From assembly GCA_023664955.1 (NCBI GenBank), contig JAMPEV010000001.1, forward strand, positions 900,672 through 949,628: a stretch of DNA of 48,957 bases, read 5' to 3'. The stretch comes from Duncaniella sp. GTDB lineage: Bacteria; Bacteroidota; Bacteroidia; Bacteroidales; Muribaculaceae. The translations under genes were made by a program, and so were the position numbers. The notes beneath the pieces are model-generated. The model worked only from the letters and a program-made list of their open reading frames with translations, had not been told where the DNA came from and did not search any database. Each line of letters starts with the position of its first letter. The first letter of the stretch is position 1. This document shows positions 1 through 7,594 of the stretch, piece after piece.

Positions 1-10
1 CCAAACAAAC

Positions 11-40
11 CAATTTTTTCACATCAATTTTTTTCACATC
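11..40 (+). repeat. Direct repeat just before the first small peptide gene
   Basis: Two near-identical copies of a 14-16 nt unit (CAATTTTTTCACATC, the second with one extra T) lie head to tail and end at the start codon at 41. The unit is T-rich and may be no more than a slippage duplication. No promoter box can be judged because the window begins here. Confidence 0.6.
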
Positions 41-250
41 ATGAAAAAACTACTTACATTTGTAATCCTTGCGATAGCAGGGATTGCAACAGCATCAGCC
101 TATGGGATTTGGGTGAATTACACATGTCCCGACGGATTCCATTATTCTGAGTATATGATAGTACAAGATGATCTCGATGAGGAACAAGAGAAAGATCTCA
201 TAAACGAACATTATGATGAAATGATGGAAAAACTTTGTGATGAAGATTGA
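41..250 (+). CDS. Small exported peptide with two cysteines, upstream of a GLPGLI gene
   Basis: This encodes 69 residues. Residues 1-20 form a classic signal peptide (KK, hydrophobic core, ASA cleavage site before Y21). The mature part of about 49 residues is acidic and has two cysteines, C29 in a C-P-D-G-F-x-Y-S-E motif and C66 in the C-D-E-D tail. The peptide at 1331 has the same layout (C-E-D-G-F-x-Y-S-E and a C-D-E end), so the two are paralogues. Each lies directly upstream of a GLPGLI gene. The cysteine pair could form a disulphide in the periplasm (inference). I do not recognise a named family. The coding call is well supported by the signal peptide and the paralogue. Confidence 0.75.
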   Translation: MKKLLTFVILAIAGIATASAYGIWVNYTCPDGFHYSEYMIVQDDLDEEQEKDLINEHYDEMMEKLCDED

Positions 251-271
251 TAGAAGTCAAACCGCTTTTAA

Positions 272-332
272 ACACCATGATTCTCCCTTGCGTAGAATGG
301 GAAACATATACTTGAGGAAAGAATCATGGTGT
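272..332 (+). other. Long intercistronic hairpin between small peptide and GLPGLI gene
   Basis: ACACCATGATTC (272-283) is perfectly complementary to GAATCATGGTGT (321-332), a 12-bp stem. The 37-nt loop holds an inner TCCC/GGGA pairing (284-287 with 299-302). No T-run follows, so it is a poor intrinsic terminator. It could instead stabilise or process the mRNA between the peptide and the GLPGLI gene. Confidence 0.6.
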
Positions 333-360
333 ACCTAAATTAACTCAAACAATATTATTC

Positions 361-1266
361 ATGAAAGATGTGGTTAGATTCATAATTTCATTCGTATTTA
401 TATCCTTAACGACATTAGCTGTCTCTGCTCAGGAGAGGGCTTACACTGATGAAAAGAGAGAGAATACGACCAAAAAAAGTAAGAAAAGCTCTTATTCTGA
501 GATTGACACTACCATCTATAAAATTACATATAATTGTAAGATTGTTACTGATACAGCAATCTCAGACTATAAAAAAGATGGATTAGTAGCAACATTAGTT
601 GGAGATAAATATACTGAATTTATAGATAAAGCATATCTTGATAGTGATGAATTAGACCAGCAACTTAAGCAGGAAGGTTTATCCATAGATGACCGAAGGC
701 AAAAAACAGCTATGGTTAGATTAAAAAAATTATTTAAGGAAAGAATCCTTATAAATTACCCTCGCAAGGATGTCAACTTCTTCCATTGCTATCTTTCCGG
801 GAATTTTAAACAATACGAGGACAGCACAGCAATCCAACAATGGACTATCAGTGACGAGACTAAGGATTATTTGGGACATACGTGCCGCAAGGCTACTTGC
901 CGCTTCCGTGGGCGTGACTATGTGGCTTGGTATGCGGAAGATATCCCAATCCCCTACGGCCCATTCATATTCCGTGGTCTTCCTGGCCTTATCATTGAGC
1001 TTCATGACACAAATAATGAGTATGCTTTTAATATGGTTGGATTAGAAAAGCCGGAAGAGCCAATGCCCATCAAAGTATACGTAGGCAAAGTAGCTGAACG
1101 GCTGACACGTGAAGATTTCCGCTTCCTGAAAGAATATTACAATGATAATGGCGCTGCATCACTTTGGGACGGAGCAATCAAATTGCAAGTATCACCCGAA
1201 CGGAAAGCCGAGCTGGAGAAACGCCTCAACCGTCCAAAGCCATACAATCCCATTGAGTTGGAGTGA
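361..1266 (+). CDS. GLPGLI family secreted protein (copy 1)
   Basis: This 301-residue protein has a signal peptide (residues 1-23, cleavage near VSA/Q24) and the family signature G-L-P-G-L-I at 206-211 in the context P-Y-G-P-F-I-F-R-G-L-P-G-L-I-I-E-L. Before it comes a conserved segment with two cysteines (H-T-C-R-K-A-T-C, about 173-180) and a W-Y motif. GLPGLI proteins are exported proteins of Bacteroidetes with no known reaction. They are often found beside TonB-dependent-receptor-like barrels, as here. The last 30 residues (S-P-E-R-K-A-E-L-E-K-R-L-N-R-P) are nearly identical to those of the second GLPGLI protein, pointing to tandem duplication. Family assignment is firm; function is unknown. 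Confidence 0.9.
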   Translation: MKDVVRFIISFVFISLTTLAVSAQERAYTDEKRENTTKKSKKSSYSEIDTTIYKITYNCKIVTDTAISDYKKDGLVATLVGDKYTEFIDKAYLDSDELDQQLKQEGLSIDDRRQKTAMVRLKKLFKERILINYPRKDVNFFHCYLSGNFKQYEDSTAIQQWTISDETKDYLGHTCRKATCRFRGRDYVAWYAEDIPIPYGPFIFRGLPGLIIELHDTNNEYAFNMVGLEKPEEPMPIKVYVGKVAERLTREDFRFLKEYYNDNGAASLWDGAIKLQVSPERKAELEKRLNRPKPYNPIELE

Positions 1267-1330
1267 CGCAATCCTTAATATCTGACTAAGTAAATTTAAT
1301 CAAAATCACAACTAAAATACCATATAGATC

Positions 1331-1534
1331 ATGAAGAAATTATTTTTAACGCTTCTCCTCTCATTGGGTTGCATATCTAATCAAGCAGAACCAACAACAG
1401 ATGTCGATTTCTTATGGTTCCAATGTGAGGATGGGTTTATTTATAGTGAAGAATTGGATATCCCAGATGGTCTCGCGCCAGAAATTCTCGATAAGTATAT
1501 CGAAGAGCTTAAGAAAATCATTTGTGACGAATAG
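1331..1534 (+). CDS. Small exported peptide with two cysteines, second copy
   Basis: This encodes 67 residues with an N-terminal hydrophobic signal (residues 1-19). Its mature region carries C32 in C-E-D-G-F-I-Y-S-E and C65 in the terminal I-I-C-D-E. These features match the peptide at 41-250 in order and spacing, although the sequences have diverged. C14 in S-L-G-C could be read as a weak lipobox, but the residues at -3 and -2 do not fit well, so signal peptidase I cleavage near A19 is as likely. It lies 50 nt before the second GLPGLI gene. Function is not recognised. Confidence 0.72.
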   Translation: MKKLFLTLLLSLGCISNQAEPTTDVDFLWFQCEDGFIYSEELDIPDGLAPEILDKYIEELKKIICDE

Positions 1535-1583
1535 CGGACTAAGACGAAAGTACTTGTTACGGTTAGATTGAACTGGTTTTAAT

Positions 1584-2483
1584 ATGGTGAAAAAATTAAA
1601 AATAGTATCTTTGCTTCTTGTATTAAGTATTGGGATGAGCTATGCCCAATCTCATAATTGGGTCAAAAATGGCAACATTCCAGGACGTGCACAACCATCC
1701 AAGAAATTGATTGCCGACAGTTCGCTATATAAAATAACTTACCTAAGCAAATTCATCGTAGATACCCTTAATCGAGATAACGTAAAAACAGGCATGACGG
1801 TCACGCTCATTGGTAAAAACTCAGCCAAATTCATGGATAAATATGAATTAGACAAGGAATTACGCAAGAAGGAGCTATATGCCACAACTAATCTCACAGA
1901 TATCGGTGTCATAAATCAAACCAATAAAATTGGAAATGGTAAAATATTCAATGAAGAGATTCTCATAGAGTATCCTTCCAAAGGGAATATCACATATCAG
2001 GAGTTTATAAATGGCTCATTTAAACGATATATCGATGATGCAGTCCAGAATTGGAATCTCACTTCAGAAACAAAGTACATCTTGGGATTTAAATGTCATA
2101 AGGCCACATGTGATTTCCGTGGCAGGAAATACGAAGCTTGGTACACTGAAGAGATTACATTTCCCTACGGTCCATATTATTTTCGAAATCTCCCGGGATT
2201 AATAATAGAGCTTCATGACAGCAAGCATCAGTATGAATTTAGCATGATTGGTTTAGAAGAAACGGCCGAACCAATTGCCCTTGAATTATATGACGGTTCA
2301 GGAAAAGAAATTCTATCCCGAGAGGACTTTCAATTCTTAAAAAGTTACTATGCTGAAAATCCAGCACACCTCATCCGTGATAACGCAAGTGGAATAACGC
2401 TAAAACTTTCACCAGAACGTAAAGCCGAGCTGGAAAAACGCCTCAACCGCCCACGTCCATACAATCCCATCGAGTTGGAATAA
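1584..2483 (+). CDS. GLPGLI family secreted protein (copy 2)
   Basis: This 299-residue protein has a signal peptide ending near S-Y-A/Q (residues 1-21). The family signature is the variant N-L-P-G-L-I at 202-207 after F-P-Y-G-P-Y-Y-F-R. The double-cysteine segment (K-C-H-K-A-T-C) and the C-terminal E-R-K-A-E-L-E-K-R-L-N-R-P-R-P-Y-N-P motif match copy 1. The stop codon is 15 nt before the outer-membrane barrel gene, so the two are probably co-transcribed. As with copy 1, the likely place of action is the periplasm or cell surface, and the molecular role is not known. The start is supported by the signal peptide beginning M-V-K-K. Confidence 0.9.
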   Translation: MVKKLKIVSLLLVLSIGMSYAQSHNWVKNGNIPGRAQPSKKLIADSSLYKITYLSKFIVDTLNRDNVKTGMTVTLIGKNSAKFMDKYELDKELRKKELYATTNLTDIGVINQTNKIGNGKIFNEEILIEYPSKGNITYQEFINGSFKRYIDDAVQNWNLTSETKYILGFKCHKATCDFRGRKYEAWYTEEITFPYGPYYFRNLPGLIIELHDSKHQYEFSMIGLEETAEPIALELYDGSGKEILSREDFQFLKSYYAENPAHLIRDNASGITLKLSPERKAELEKRLNRPRPYNPIELE

Positions 2484-2498
2484 AAAATTTGAATTAGA

Positions 2499-5105
2499 AT
2501 GGGAAAAAACATATCCCTTTCCATCATCTTCATGATGATAAGCATTTTAGCCGCGCAAGCAATAACCATCAGCGGCAAGGTTGTCGACGACACTAACGGC
2601 AAGCCGATTGACAACGCCCTTTGCTCAGTGAGCCGTGGGAAAGGCGCGCCTGTGGCATATATGTTCACTGACGAGCAGGGGAAATTCTCCCTACAAGCAG
2701 CCCCGACCGACTCAGTGTCTTTTTCACACATCGGCTATGCAAAGCTTACGATGGTGGTAAAAGCCGTGGGACAAAACTCCGTAATTCGCCTAACACCAGC
2801 CGAATTTTCGCTTCGCGAGATTACAGTGAAAGCTCCACCCATCCGTGAGAATGGCGACACATTGGTGTATGATGTCAATAGCTTCAAGACCGAGAGTGAC
2901 CGCTATATCTCCGATGTACTTAAAAAGCTTCCCGGTGTTACCGTGGAAGAGAACGGGGCAATAAAATACCAAGGCAAACCAATCAACAAATTCTATATCG
3001 AAGGTCGCGACCTGCTTGAAGGCCGCTACACCATAGCGTCAAACAATCTCGATGTCAACGCAGTGAAGAAGGTGGAAGTAATTGAGCACAACCAGCATAT
3101 AAAAAGCCTTCAGGGATTAGAACCTGCCGAACGAGCCGCCATAAACCTCAAGCTCGACAAGCAATTCATGGTGCGACCTTTTGGCGAAATCAAAGGCTCA
3201 ATCGGGAATGGTCCGGTTTACGACGCAGCATTGACCACAATGCTCCTCACACGCGGGCCTCAAGCCATAGTCACCCTCCAAGCCAACAACAACGGGAAGA
3301 TGCTCGAGAGCGAGGCCAACGACAAGTTTGACATGACAAACTTCGAGACTTACATCGCCCCCTATTCTCCCCTCATCTCACTCCCCTCCACACGCTCCCT
3401 GAGCCTCCCCTCTAATCGATATACCTTCAATCGCTCACGCTTGGCAAGCATCAACTTGCTCCTTCCCACGGTGAAAGACTCGGAGCTGAAAATCAACGCT
3501 GTCTATGCTGCCGACCGTCTGCGTCAATCGTATTCCTCCCGCCAGTCAATCATGATGGGTCAAGGGGGAACATTAAACCTGTTTGAGAACGCCCTCACCC
3601 ACCGTCTCATTGACAAAGTGAGAGCTAATGTGCTGTATGAGCTGAACTCATCGAAATTGTTTCTCCGCGACGAAGCCGGATTCCTCTCCAACCGCCGCCG
3701 CGGCTCATCGACAATGATGACCCAGTCAGACTCCGTGGACAACACAGCCGGGAACTACCCTAAAGAGATGTTCAATAAATTCTCCACCATTATACGCTCC
3801 AAGCGTTCACAAGTCATATCATTCTCCTCACAAATCCGCGCAGCGTTTGCCGATGAGAATCTCGAAGCCACATTCCCGACAATCGGAGCGGAGGTGAACG
3901 AGAAGATGAAAGTACAGCGTTTCTCTACGAGAAACTACCTCAGCACCTCCGTGTCGCTCTTCAGCCACCGCATCGGGTTGGGAGGATTTATCAACTACGA
4001 CCGAATGCGACCGCGCATCACAGTAAACTCCATCGGGCTCGACATCCCGGATGAAATCCTCCCCGCCGCCGAGGGGATAAAGAGCAGCATCTCCAATCTG
4101 GAGTATGGCATAAACCCCGACATATCATTCAGGTGGAATGACGGAGATCTCCGCCTGAGCTTCCACCCGGGAGTGCGAGGATTTGATGTTCGCGCCGTCA
4201 AATCAGACGTGCGTCATCATTCCGTTAAGTTCTTACCCACTGTTTCTTTCCGATACAAACCAAATGTGAGATTAGAGATGAACATCTCAGGCCGTAGGAG
4301 TTTCAGCTACCAAGGGGAGCGTCCATTCTACCCGGCACCTTACATGACCACCTACCGATCAGTCTATGTGCCCTCCGGCGACCTAAACTACACTGAGAGC
4401 TACTCCGCAAGTTACTCCTTAGGCTACAAGCACTCGGTCAAGCTTCTATTCGCAAATCTTAGCGTGAACTATTCGACGCAAAAGCGCAACTTCACCAGCT
4501 CTTCCTACAACACGGATGATTGGAGCTGCTACACCACCATACTACGTCCTAATCGCAGCAACACCCTAAGCATCAACGGTGAAATTTCAAAATCGTTTGC
4601 CAATATTAACACCACCGTACGCCTCACGCCTGGAGTCAGCTTTACGAGTTCCGACGTGTTCCAGCAGAACATAATGTCGCGCAACCACTACTCATCCTAC
4701 AATTTTGACCTGCGACTCACCAACCGTTCACTCGCATGGCTCTACGCACAGTATGCACTTACCGGAGGAATATTCCGCAACAGCAACAAGACATTCAATT
4801 CAAGCACACTGACCAATTGGTTTCACACAATCGACCTGAGCTTCTATCCCATAAAGAAATTAACAATTGACTTCCTCGTCACACTCAGCACACTCGACAA
4901 TTACACTTCCGGTCATAAAAACTTCGCATTCTGCGACATAGGCGCAACGTATACCATTAAAAGGGCATCATTCACACTATCGGGCAGAAACCTCACTAAC
5001 CAACGCGAATACTCCATCTCAACTTTCTCATCTGTGAACGAAACCTCAAGTTCGTTACCTTTAAGAGGTCGTGAGATTTCAGCCGGCATCAAGTTAAAAT
5101 TCTGA
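2499..5105 (+). CDS. TonB-dependent-receptor-like outer membrane protein with N-terminal carboxypeptidase regulatory-like domain
   Basis: This 868-residue protein starts with a signal peptide (about residues 1-21), then a carboxypeptidase-regulatory-like beta-sandwich (about 22-108, beginning I-T-I-S-G-K-V-V-D-D). A plug-like segment follows (about 112-215, with L-P-G-V-T-V-E-E-N-G and a V-K-K-V-E-V-I-E motif). The rest is a long barrel rich in alternating aromatic and polar residues, ending in K-L-K-F; a terminal Phe is typical of outer-membrane barrels. I see no TonB box. Barrels of this type commonly sit next to GLPGLI genes in Bacteroidetes. It probably forms an outer-membrane channel or assembly partner for the upstream exported proteins (inference); the substrate cannot be told. 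Confidence 0.85.
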   Translation: MGKNISLSIIFMMISILAAQAITISGKVVDDTNGKPIDNALCSVSRGKGAPVAYMFTDEQGKFSLQAAPTDSVSFSHIGYAKLTMVVKAVGQNSVIRLTPAEFSLREITVKAPPIRENGDTLVYDVNSFKTESDRYISDVLKKLPGVTVEENGAIKYQGKPINKFYIEGRDLLEGRYTIASNNLDVNAVKKVEVIEHNQHIKSLQGLEPAERAAINLKLDKQFMVRPFGEIKGSIGNGPVYDAALTTMLLTRGPQAIVTLQANNNGKMLESEANDKFDMTNFETYIAPYSPLISLPSTRSLSLPSNRYTFNRSRLASINLLLPTVKDSELKINAVYAADRLRQSYSSRQSIMMGQGGTLNLFENALTHRLIDKVRANVLYELNSSKLFLRDEAGFLSNRRRGSSTMMTQSDSVDNTAGNYPKEMFNKFSTIIRSKRSQVISFSSQIRAAFADENLEATFPTIGAEVNEKMKVQRFSTRNYLSTSVSLFSHRIGLGGFINYDRMRPRITVNSIGLDIPDEILPAAEGIKSSISNLEYGINPDISFRWNDGDLRLSFHPGVRGFDVRAVKSDVRHHSVKFLPTVSFRYKPNVRLEMNISGRRSFSYQGERPFYPAPYMTTYRSVYVPSGDLNYTESYSASYSLGYKHSVKLLFANLSVNYSTQKRNFTSSSYNTDDWSCYTTILRPNRSNTLSINGEISKSFANINTTVRLTPGVSFTSSDVFQQNIMSRNHYSSYNFDLRLTNRSLAWLYAQYALTGGIFRNSNKTFNSSTLTNWFHTIDLSFYPIKKLTIDFLVTLSTLDNYTSGHKNFAFCDIGATYTIKRASFTLSGRNLTNQREYSISTFSSVNETSSSLPLRGREISAGIKLKF

Positions 5106-5145
5106 AAAATAGGAAGAGCATATATGAAGTATCAGCATAATTGAC

Positions 5146-5153
5146 TATCTTTG
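5146..5153 (+). promoter_or_regulatory. Bacteroides-type -7 box upstream of the AlkD-like gene
   Basis: TATCTTTG matches the TAnnTTTG consensus and lies 25 nt before the start at 5179, downstream of the preceding stop. A good -33 TTG is not seen at the usual distance, so this is a moderate call. Confidence 0.5.
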
Positions 5154-5178
5154 TAGACTTTTACGATGAAAGCCAGTC

Positions 5179-5721
5179 ATGTTTAACCAGATACAGGAAA
5201 TCAAGAGGCATTTTTTTGCAATGCGAAATGGGATTATAGCCGACGCCATTCGCAAAGGTGGACTCGAATACAAAATGGTGTTCGGGCTAAACCTTCCGCA
5301 AATCAAGCAGATAGCAGAGGAATTGCCCCATACTCCCGAACTTGCCGAGCAGATGTGGAATGACTCTCACACTCGTGAATCAATGCTACTTGCCCCGATG
5401 CTATACCCCGTAGAGCAATTTTCACGCGAGGTGGCTTTACGCTGGATTAAACAGGTTCCTACCACCGAAGTGGCCGATATACTCTGTCATTCCCTCATCC
5501 GCAAGCATCCCGGAGCATGGGAGATAGCGATGGAATTTGTGAATTCCGATGTGGATATGGAGCGATATACGGCATTTCGTCTACTTTTCAATCTCCTCTA
5601 CAGCCGTCATGATGACATCCTTCCTTACGTAAAAGCGGAATATGCCAACGGCCTTCCTATCACCCGGCAGATTTGCCAGCTTATGATTTCCGAGATTGAG
5701 CAAATGGATTCAGAATTTTAA
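5179..5721 (+). CDS. DNA alkylation repair family protein (AlkD-like HEAT fold)
   Basis: This 180-residue, mostly helical protein resembles the DNA alkylation repair (AlkC/AlkD) family. Recognisable features are the N-terminal M-R-N-G-I region, the F-G-L-N-L-P-Q-I-K-Q-I-A-E helix and repeated W/R-containing HEAT-like helices (E-V-A-L-R-W-I, G-A-W-E-I-A). AlkD glycosylases remove alkylated bases and are usually about 220-240 residues, so this is a short version. Whether it keeps glycosylase activity cannot be judged from sequence alone. It has its own -7 box and is not obviously in an operon. The start at 5179 is the first ATG after that box. Confidence 0.65.
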   Translation: MFNQIQEIKRHFFAMRNGIIADAIRKGGLEYKMVFGLNLPQIKQIAEELPHTPELAEQMWNDSHTRESMLLAPMLYPVEQFSREVALRWIKQVPTTEVADILCHSLIRKHPGAWEIAMEFVNSDVDMERYTAFRLLFNLLYSRHDDILPYVKAEYANGLPITRQICQLMISEIEQMDSEF

Positions 5722-5788
5722 CAATACACAATAACCACTCATTATACTCTAAACCAATTAGTTACATAATCGACAATAATTTGAAATC

Positions 5789-6667
5789 ATGAAGAAATAC
5801 CTTTTAACCATCTGTCTGACAGTCGCTTCTGCACTATCATTCACATCATGCCTGAGCGATTCTAACACAGAAAACACCTACAAAGCCATCCTTGGCAGCA
5901 ACGAATCCTTCGCCCGTGTATATGACACTGAGAGCCAAGAGACCTACACTACCCAGGGCGCAGCCTATTCTCTAACCTTCAATAACACTCAAAGCACACT
6001 CACCTTTGAAGTGTCAGGGCTTGTACTGGCCTCAAATTATGGAGGATTGTCTTTTCATATCCCCAGCCTTCCGCTCAAAGTTAACGCCCAGACCGGATTT
6101 GTATATTCTGAAGGCAAGTACATTGTCCCCACCGGCGCCCAGGGTTCATACGTGTTTGACGACCTTTCTGTCAAGGTACTACTCAACCGCTCATACGAGA
6201 ACGTGTCCCATCCGGTATATCTGATTAACTACACTCTTAACAACCGCTACAAGGTGACAGTGTATCAGAAAAACAACTACTATTTCTGCACCACACCATC
6301 ATCAAGCACCGCTAACCGCGAGGTGATGTGCTACAATGTGTCAATCGACCCCAATAAGAATACCGCAATCCTTCGTGTATATAACGGCAAATTCTCAGCC
6401 GGCATGTTGGCTACCACCTTTGCAATCAAGGATATTCCGGTTGAGTTTACATCTAATGGCTATATCCTCCGCACTCCTCTCGATGAAAAAGTAAAGATAA
6501 TCGACACTTCCAATCGTGAAGTGGAGGGTTGGAGCGCATCTGACATCTATATTGACGCTTCACTCAGCGGCAAAGTTACAGTACGCTTCAATTGCGACCT
6601 CAATGACATGGGACAGTTCAACGTTAACAATACCGCAGATTATCTCATTTACGAAAGCAGCCTCTAA
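5789..6667 (+). CDS. Exported lipoprotein, function unknown
   Basis: This 292-residue protein has a lipoprotein signal: K-K at the N-terminus, a hydrophobic core and F-T-S-C with the lipidated cysteine at C21, followed by L-S-D-S-N. The mature part is beta-rich with many Asn, Ser and Thr residues and appears to hold two halves of about 130 residues split near 165-170, each with strand-rich segments. I recognise no domain. It probably sits in the outer or inner membrane leaflet as a surface or periplasmic lipoprotein. It is the last plus-strand gene before the strong hairpin at 6745. Confidence 0.75.
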   Translation: MKKYLLTICLTVASALSFTSCLSDSNTENTYKAILGSNESFARVYDTESQETYTTQGAAYSLTFNNTQSTLTFEVSGLVLASNYGGLSFHIPSLPLKVNAQTGFVYSEGKYIVPTGAQGSYVFDDLSVKVLLNRSYENVSHPVYLINYTLNNRYKVTVYQKNNYYFCTTPSSSTANREVMCYNVSIDPNKNTAILRVYNGKFSAGMLATTFAIKDIPVEFTSNGYILRTPLDEKVKIIDTSNREVEGWSASDIYIDASLSGKVTVRFNCDLNDMGQFNVNNTADYLIYESSL

Positions 6668-6669
6668 TC

Positions 6670-6689
6670 CAATTGACAACTGGACAATT
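6670..6689. repeat. CAATTGAC-type short repeat after the lipoprotein gene
   Basis: CAATTGACAAC and TGGACAATT lie within 20 nt, directly after the stop codon. The same ATTGTCAATTG-type sequence recurs at 6868-6883, 30947-30980, 31094-31130 and 33613-33646. Confidence 0.45.
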
Positions 6690-6744
6690 ATTCCTGAGAA
6701 ACTCTGAGTGACATTCAGATAACTCATAAAATTCCAATAAACCG

Positions 6745-6779
6745 GGAAGCCCAAAGAACGCAAAGTTCTTTGGGCTTCC
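6745..6779. terminator. Bidirectional terminator hairpin
   Basis: GGAAGCCCAAAGAAC (6745-6759) pairs perfectly with GTTCTTTGGGCTTCC (6765-6779), a 15-bp stem with loop GCAAA. It lies between convergent genes, the lipoprotein (plus, ends 6667) and the Lrp-family gene (minus, ends 6884), and can serve both. A U-tract is lacking, which is common in this phylum. Confidence 0.85.
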
Positions 6780-6867
6780 TTGGTTACCTATATTCCCGGT
6801 TTTTGAAGATTTTAGAGTACTCATCGCTCTCGGGGTACTCTGAAGGCCTCAAAAGTCCTAATTTTAT

Positions 6868-6883
6868 ATTGTCAATTGAAAAG
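6868..6883. repeat. ATTGTCAATTGAAAAG repeat abutting the Lrp-family stop codon
   Basis: This 16-mer occurs identically at 31119-31134, inside the 5' part of murG. Here it sits directly at the 3' end of the minus-strand regulator gene. Confidence 0.5.
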
Positions 6884-7348
6884 TTAGTCCTCGTATGTCA
6901 CAGGGAGGACACGGCTTATACTGTGGTCGAGAGAGATAAGGGTTTCGGTGCCGGTTACTCCCGGTATCATCTGAATTTTGTCGTTTAGCAATTCCATAAG
7001 ATGCTCATTGTCACGAGCAAACAGTTTTACAAGCATTGAGTAAGGTCCTGTGGTGTAATGACATTCCACCACTTCGGGAATCTTTTCGAGTTCAGGCACC
7101 ACCTCGCGGTACATCGCACCGCGTTCCAGATTCACACCAATGAAGGTGCATGTACGATACCCCAACACCTTGGGGTCGACATTATAACCAGATCCCGTAA
7201 TTACATTCAAATCTATCATCCGCTGAATACGCTGATGGATGGCAGCGCGTGACACGCCACACTCTTGTGCTACATCCTTCGATGCGATTCTCGCGTTTCT
7301 CATAACTATCTCGAGAATTTTTCTATCTAAATTATCTATCTTTTCCAT
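6884..7348 (-). CDS. Lrp/AsnC family transcriptional regulator
   Basis: This 154-residue protein has the length and two-domain build of Lrp/AsnC regulators. An N-terminal winged helix-turn-helix (about 5-60, with the recognition helix near V32-S-R-A-A-I-H-Q-R-I) is followed by a RAM ligand-binding/oligomerisation domain (about 68-147, with H-Y-T-T-G-P-Y-S-M-L-V-K). Such proteins are octamers or dimers that bind DNA in response to amino acids. It is transcribed alone, away from the terminase module, from a promoter at about 7425-7454. The shared intergenic region means it could also control the divergent gene at 7595. Its target and ligand are unknown. Confidence 0.92.
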   Translation of the reverse strand: MEKIDNLDRKILEIVMRNARIASKDVAQECGVSRAAIHQRIQRMIDLNVITGSGYNVDPKVLGYRTCTFIGVNLERGAMYREVVPELEKIPEVVECHYTTGPYSMLVKLFARDNEHLMELLNDKIQMIPGVTGTETLISLDHSISRVLPVTYED

Positions 7349-7424
7349 TTTGGAAACGTAAAGTTCAGGCTACCGTGTAAGCTAATTCCAAAGCTATCGA
7401 TAGCAAGTATAATGAATTCCATGG

Positions 7425-7454
7425 CAAATTTATCGATTTTTTTCGATTTTACAA
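7425..7454 (-). promoter_or_regulatory. Predicted promoter of the Lrp-family gene
   Basis: On the minus strand, TAAATTTG (7432-7425) matches the -7 consensus TAnnTTTG and TTG (7454-7452) lies 19 nt upstream as the -33 element. It is about 75 nt before the start codon at 7348. The region 7349-7594 is otherwise AT-rich with no ORF. Confidence 0.65.
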
Positions 7455-7560
7455 TCATTTTGCTAACTTTTCGGCAAAAATTACCAATATACAATTACTT
7501 TTCGCACATTTTTCGCTCTTCTTTCGGCTTTATCGCACTACATTAAGCAAATTCAACATC

Positions 7561-7568
7561 TAATTTTG
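7561..7568 (+). promoter_or_regulatory. Candidate -7 box for the terminase module
   Basis: TAATTTTG matches TAnnTTTG and lies 26 nt before the start at 7595. No TTG is found about 20 nt upstream, so the promoter may be weak or need an activator; the divergent Lrp-family protein is one candidate (inference). Confidence 0.45.
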
Positions 7569-7594
7569 CATAGTTATATCTAACAGATGAAATT

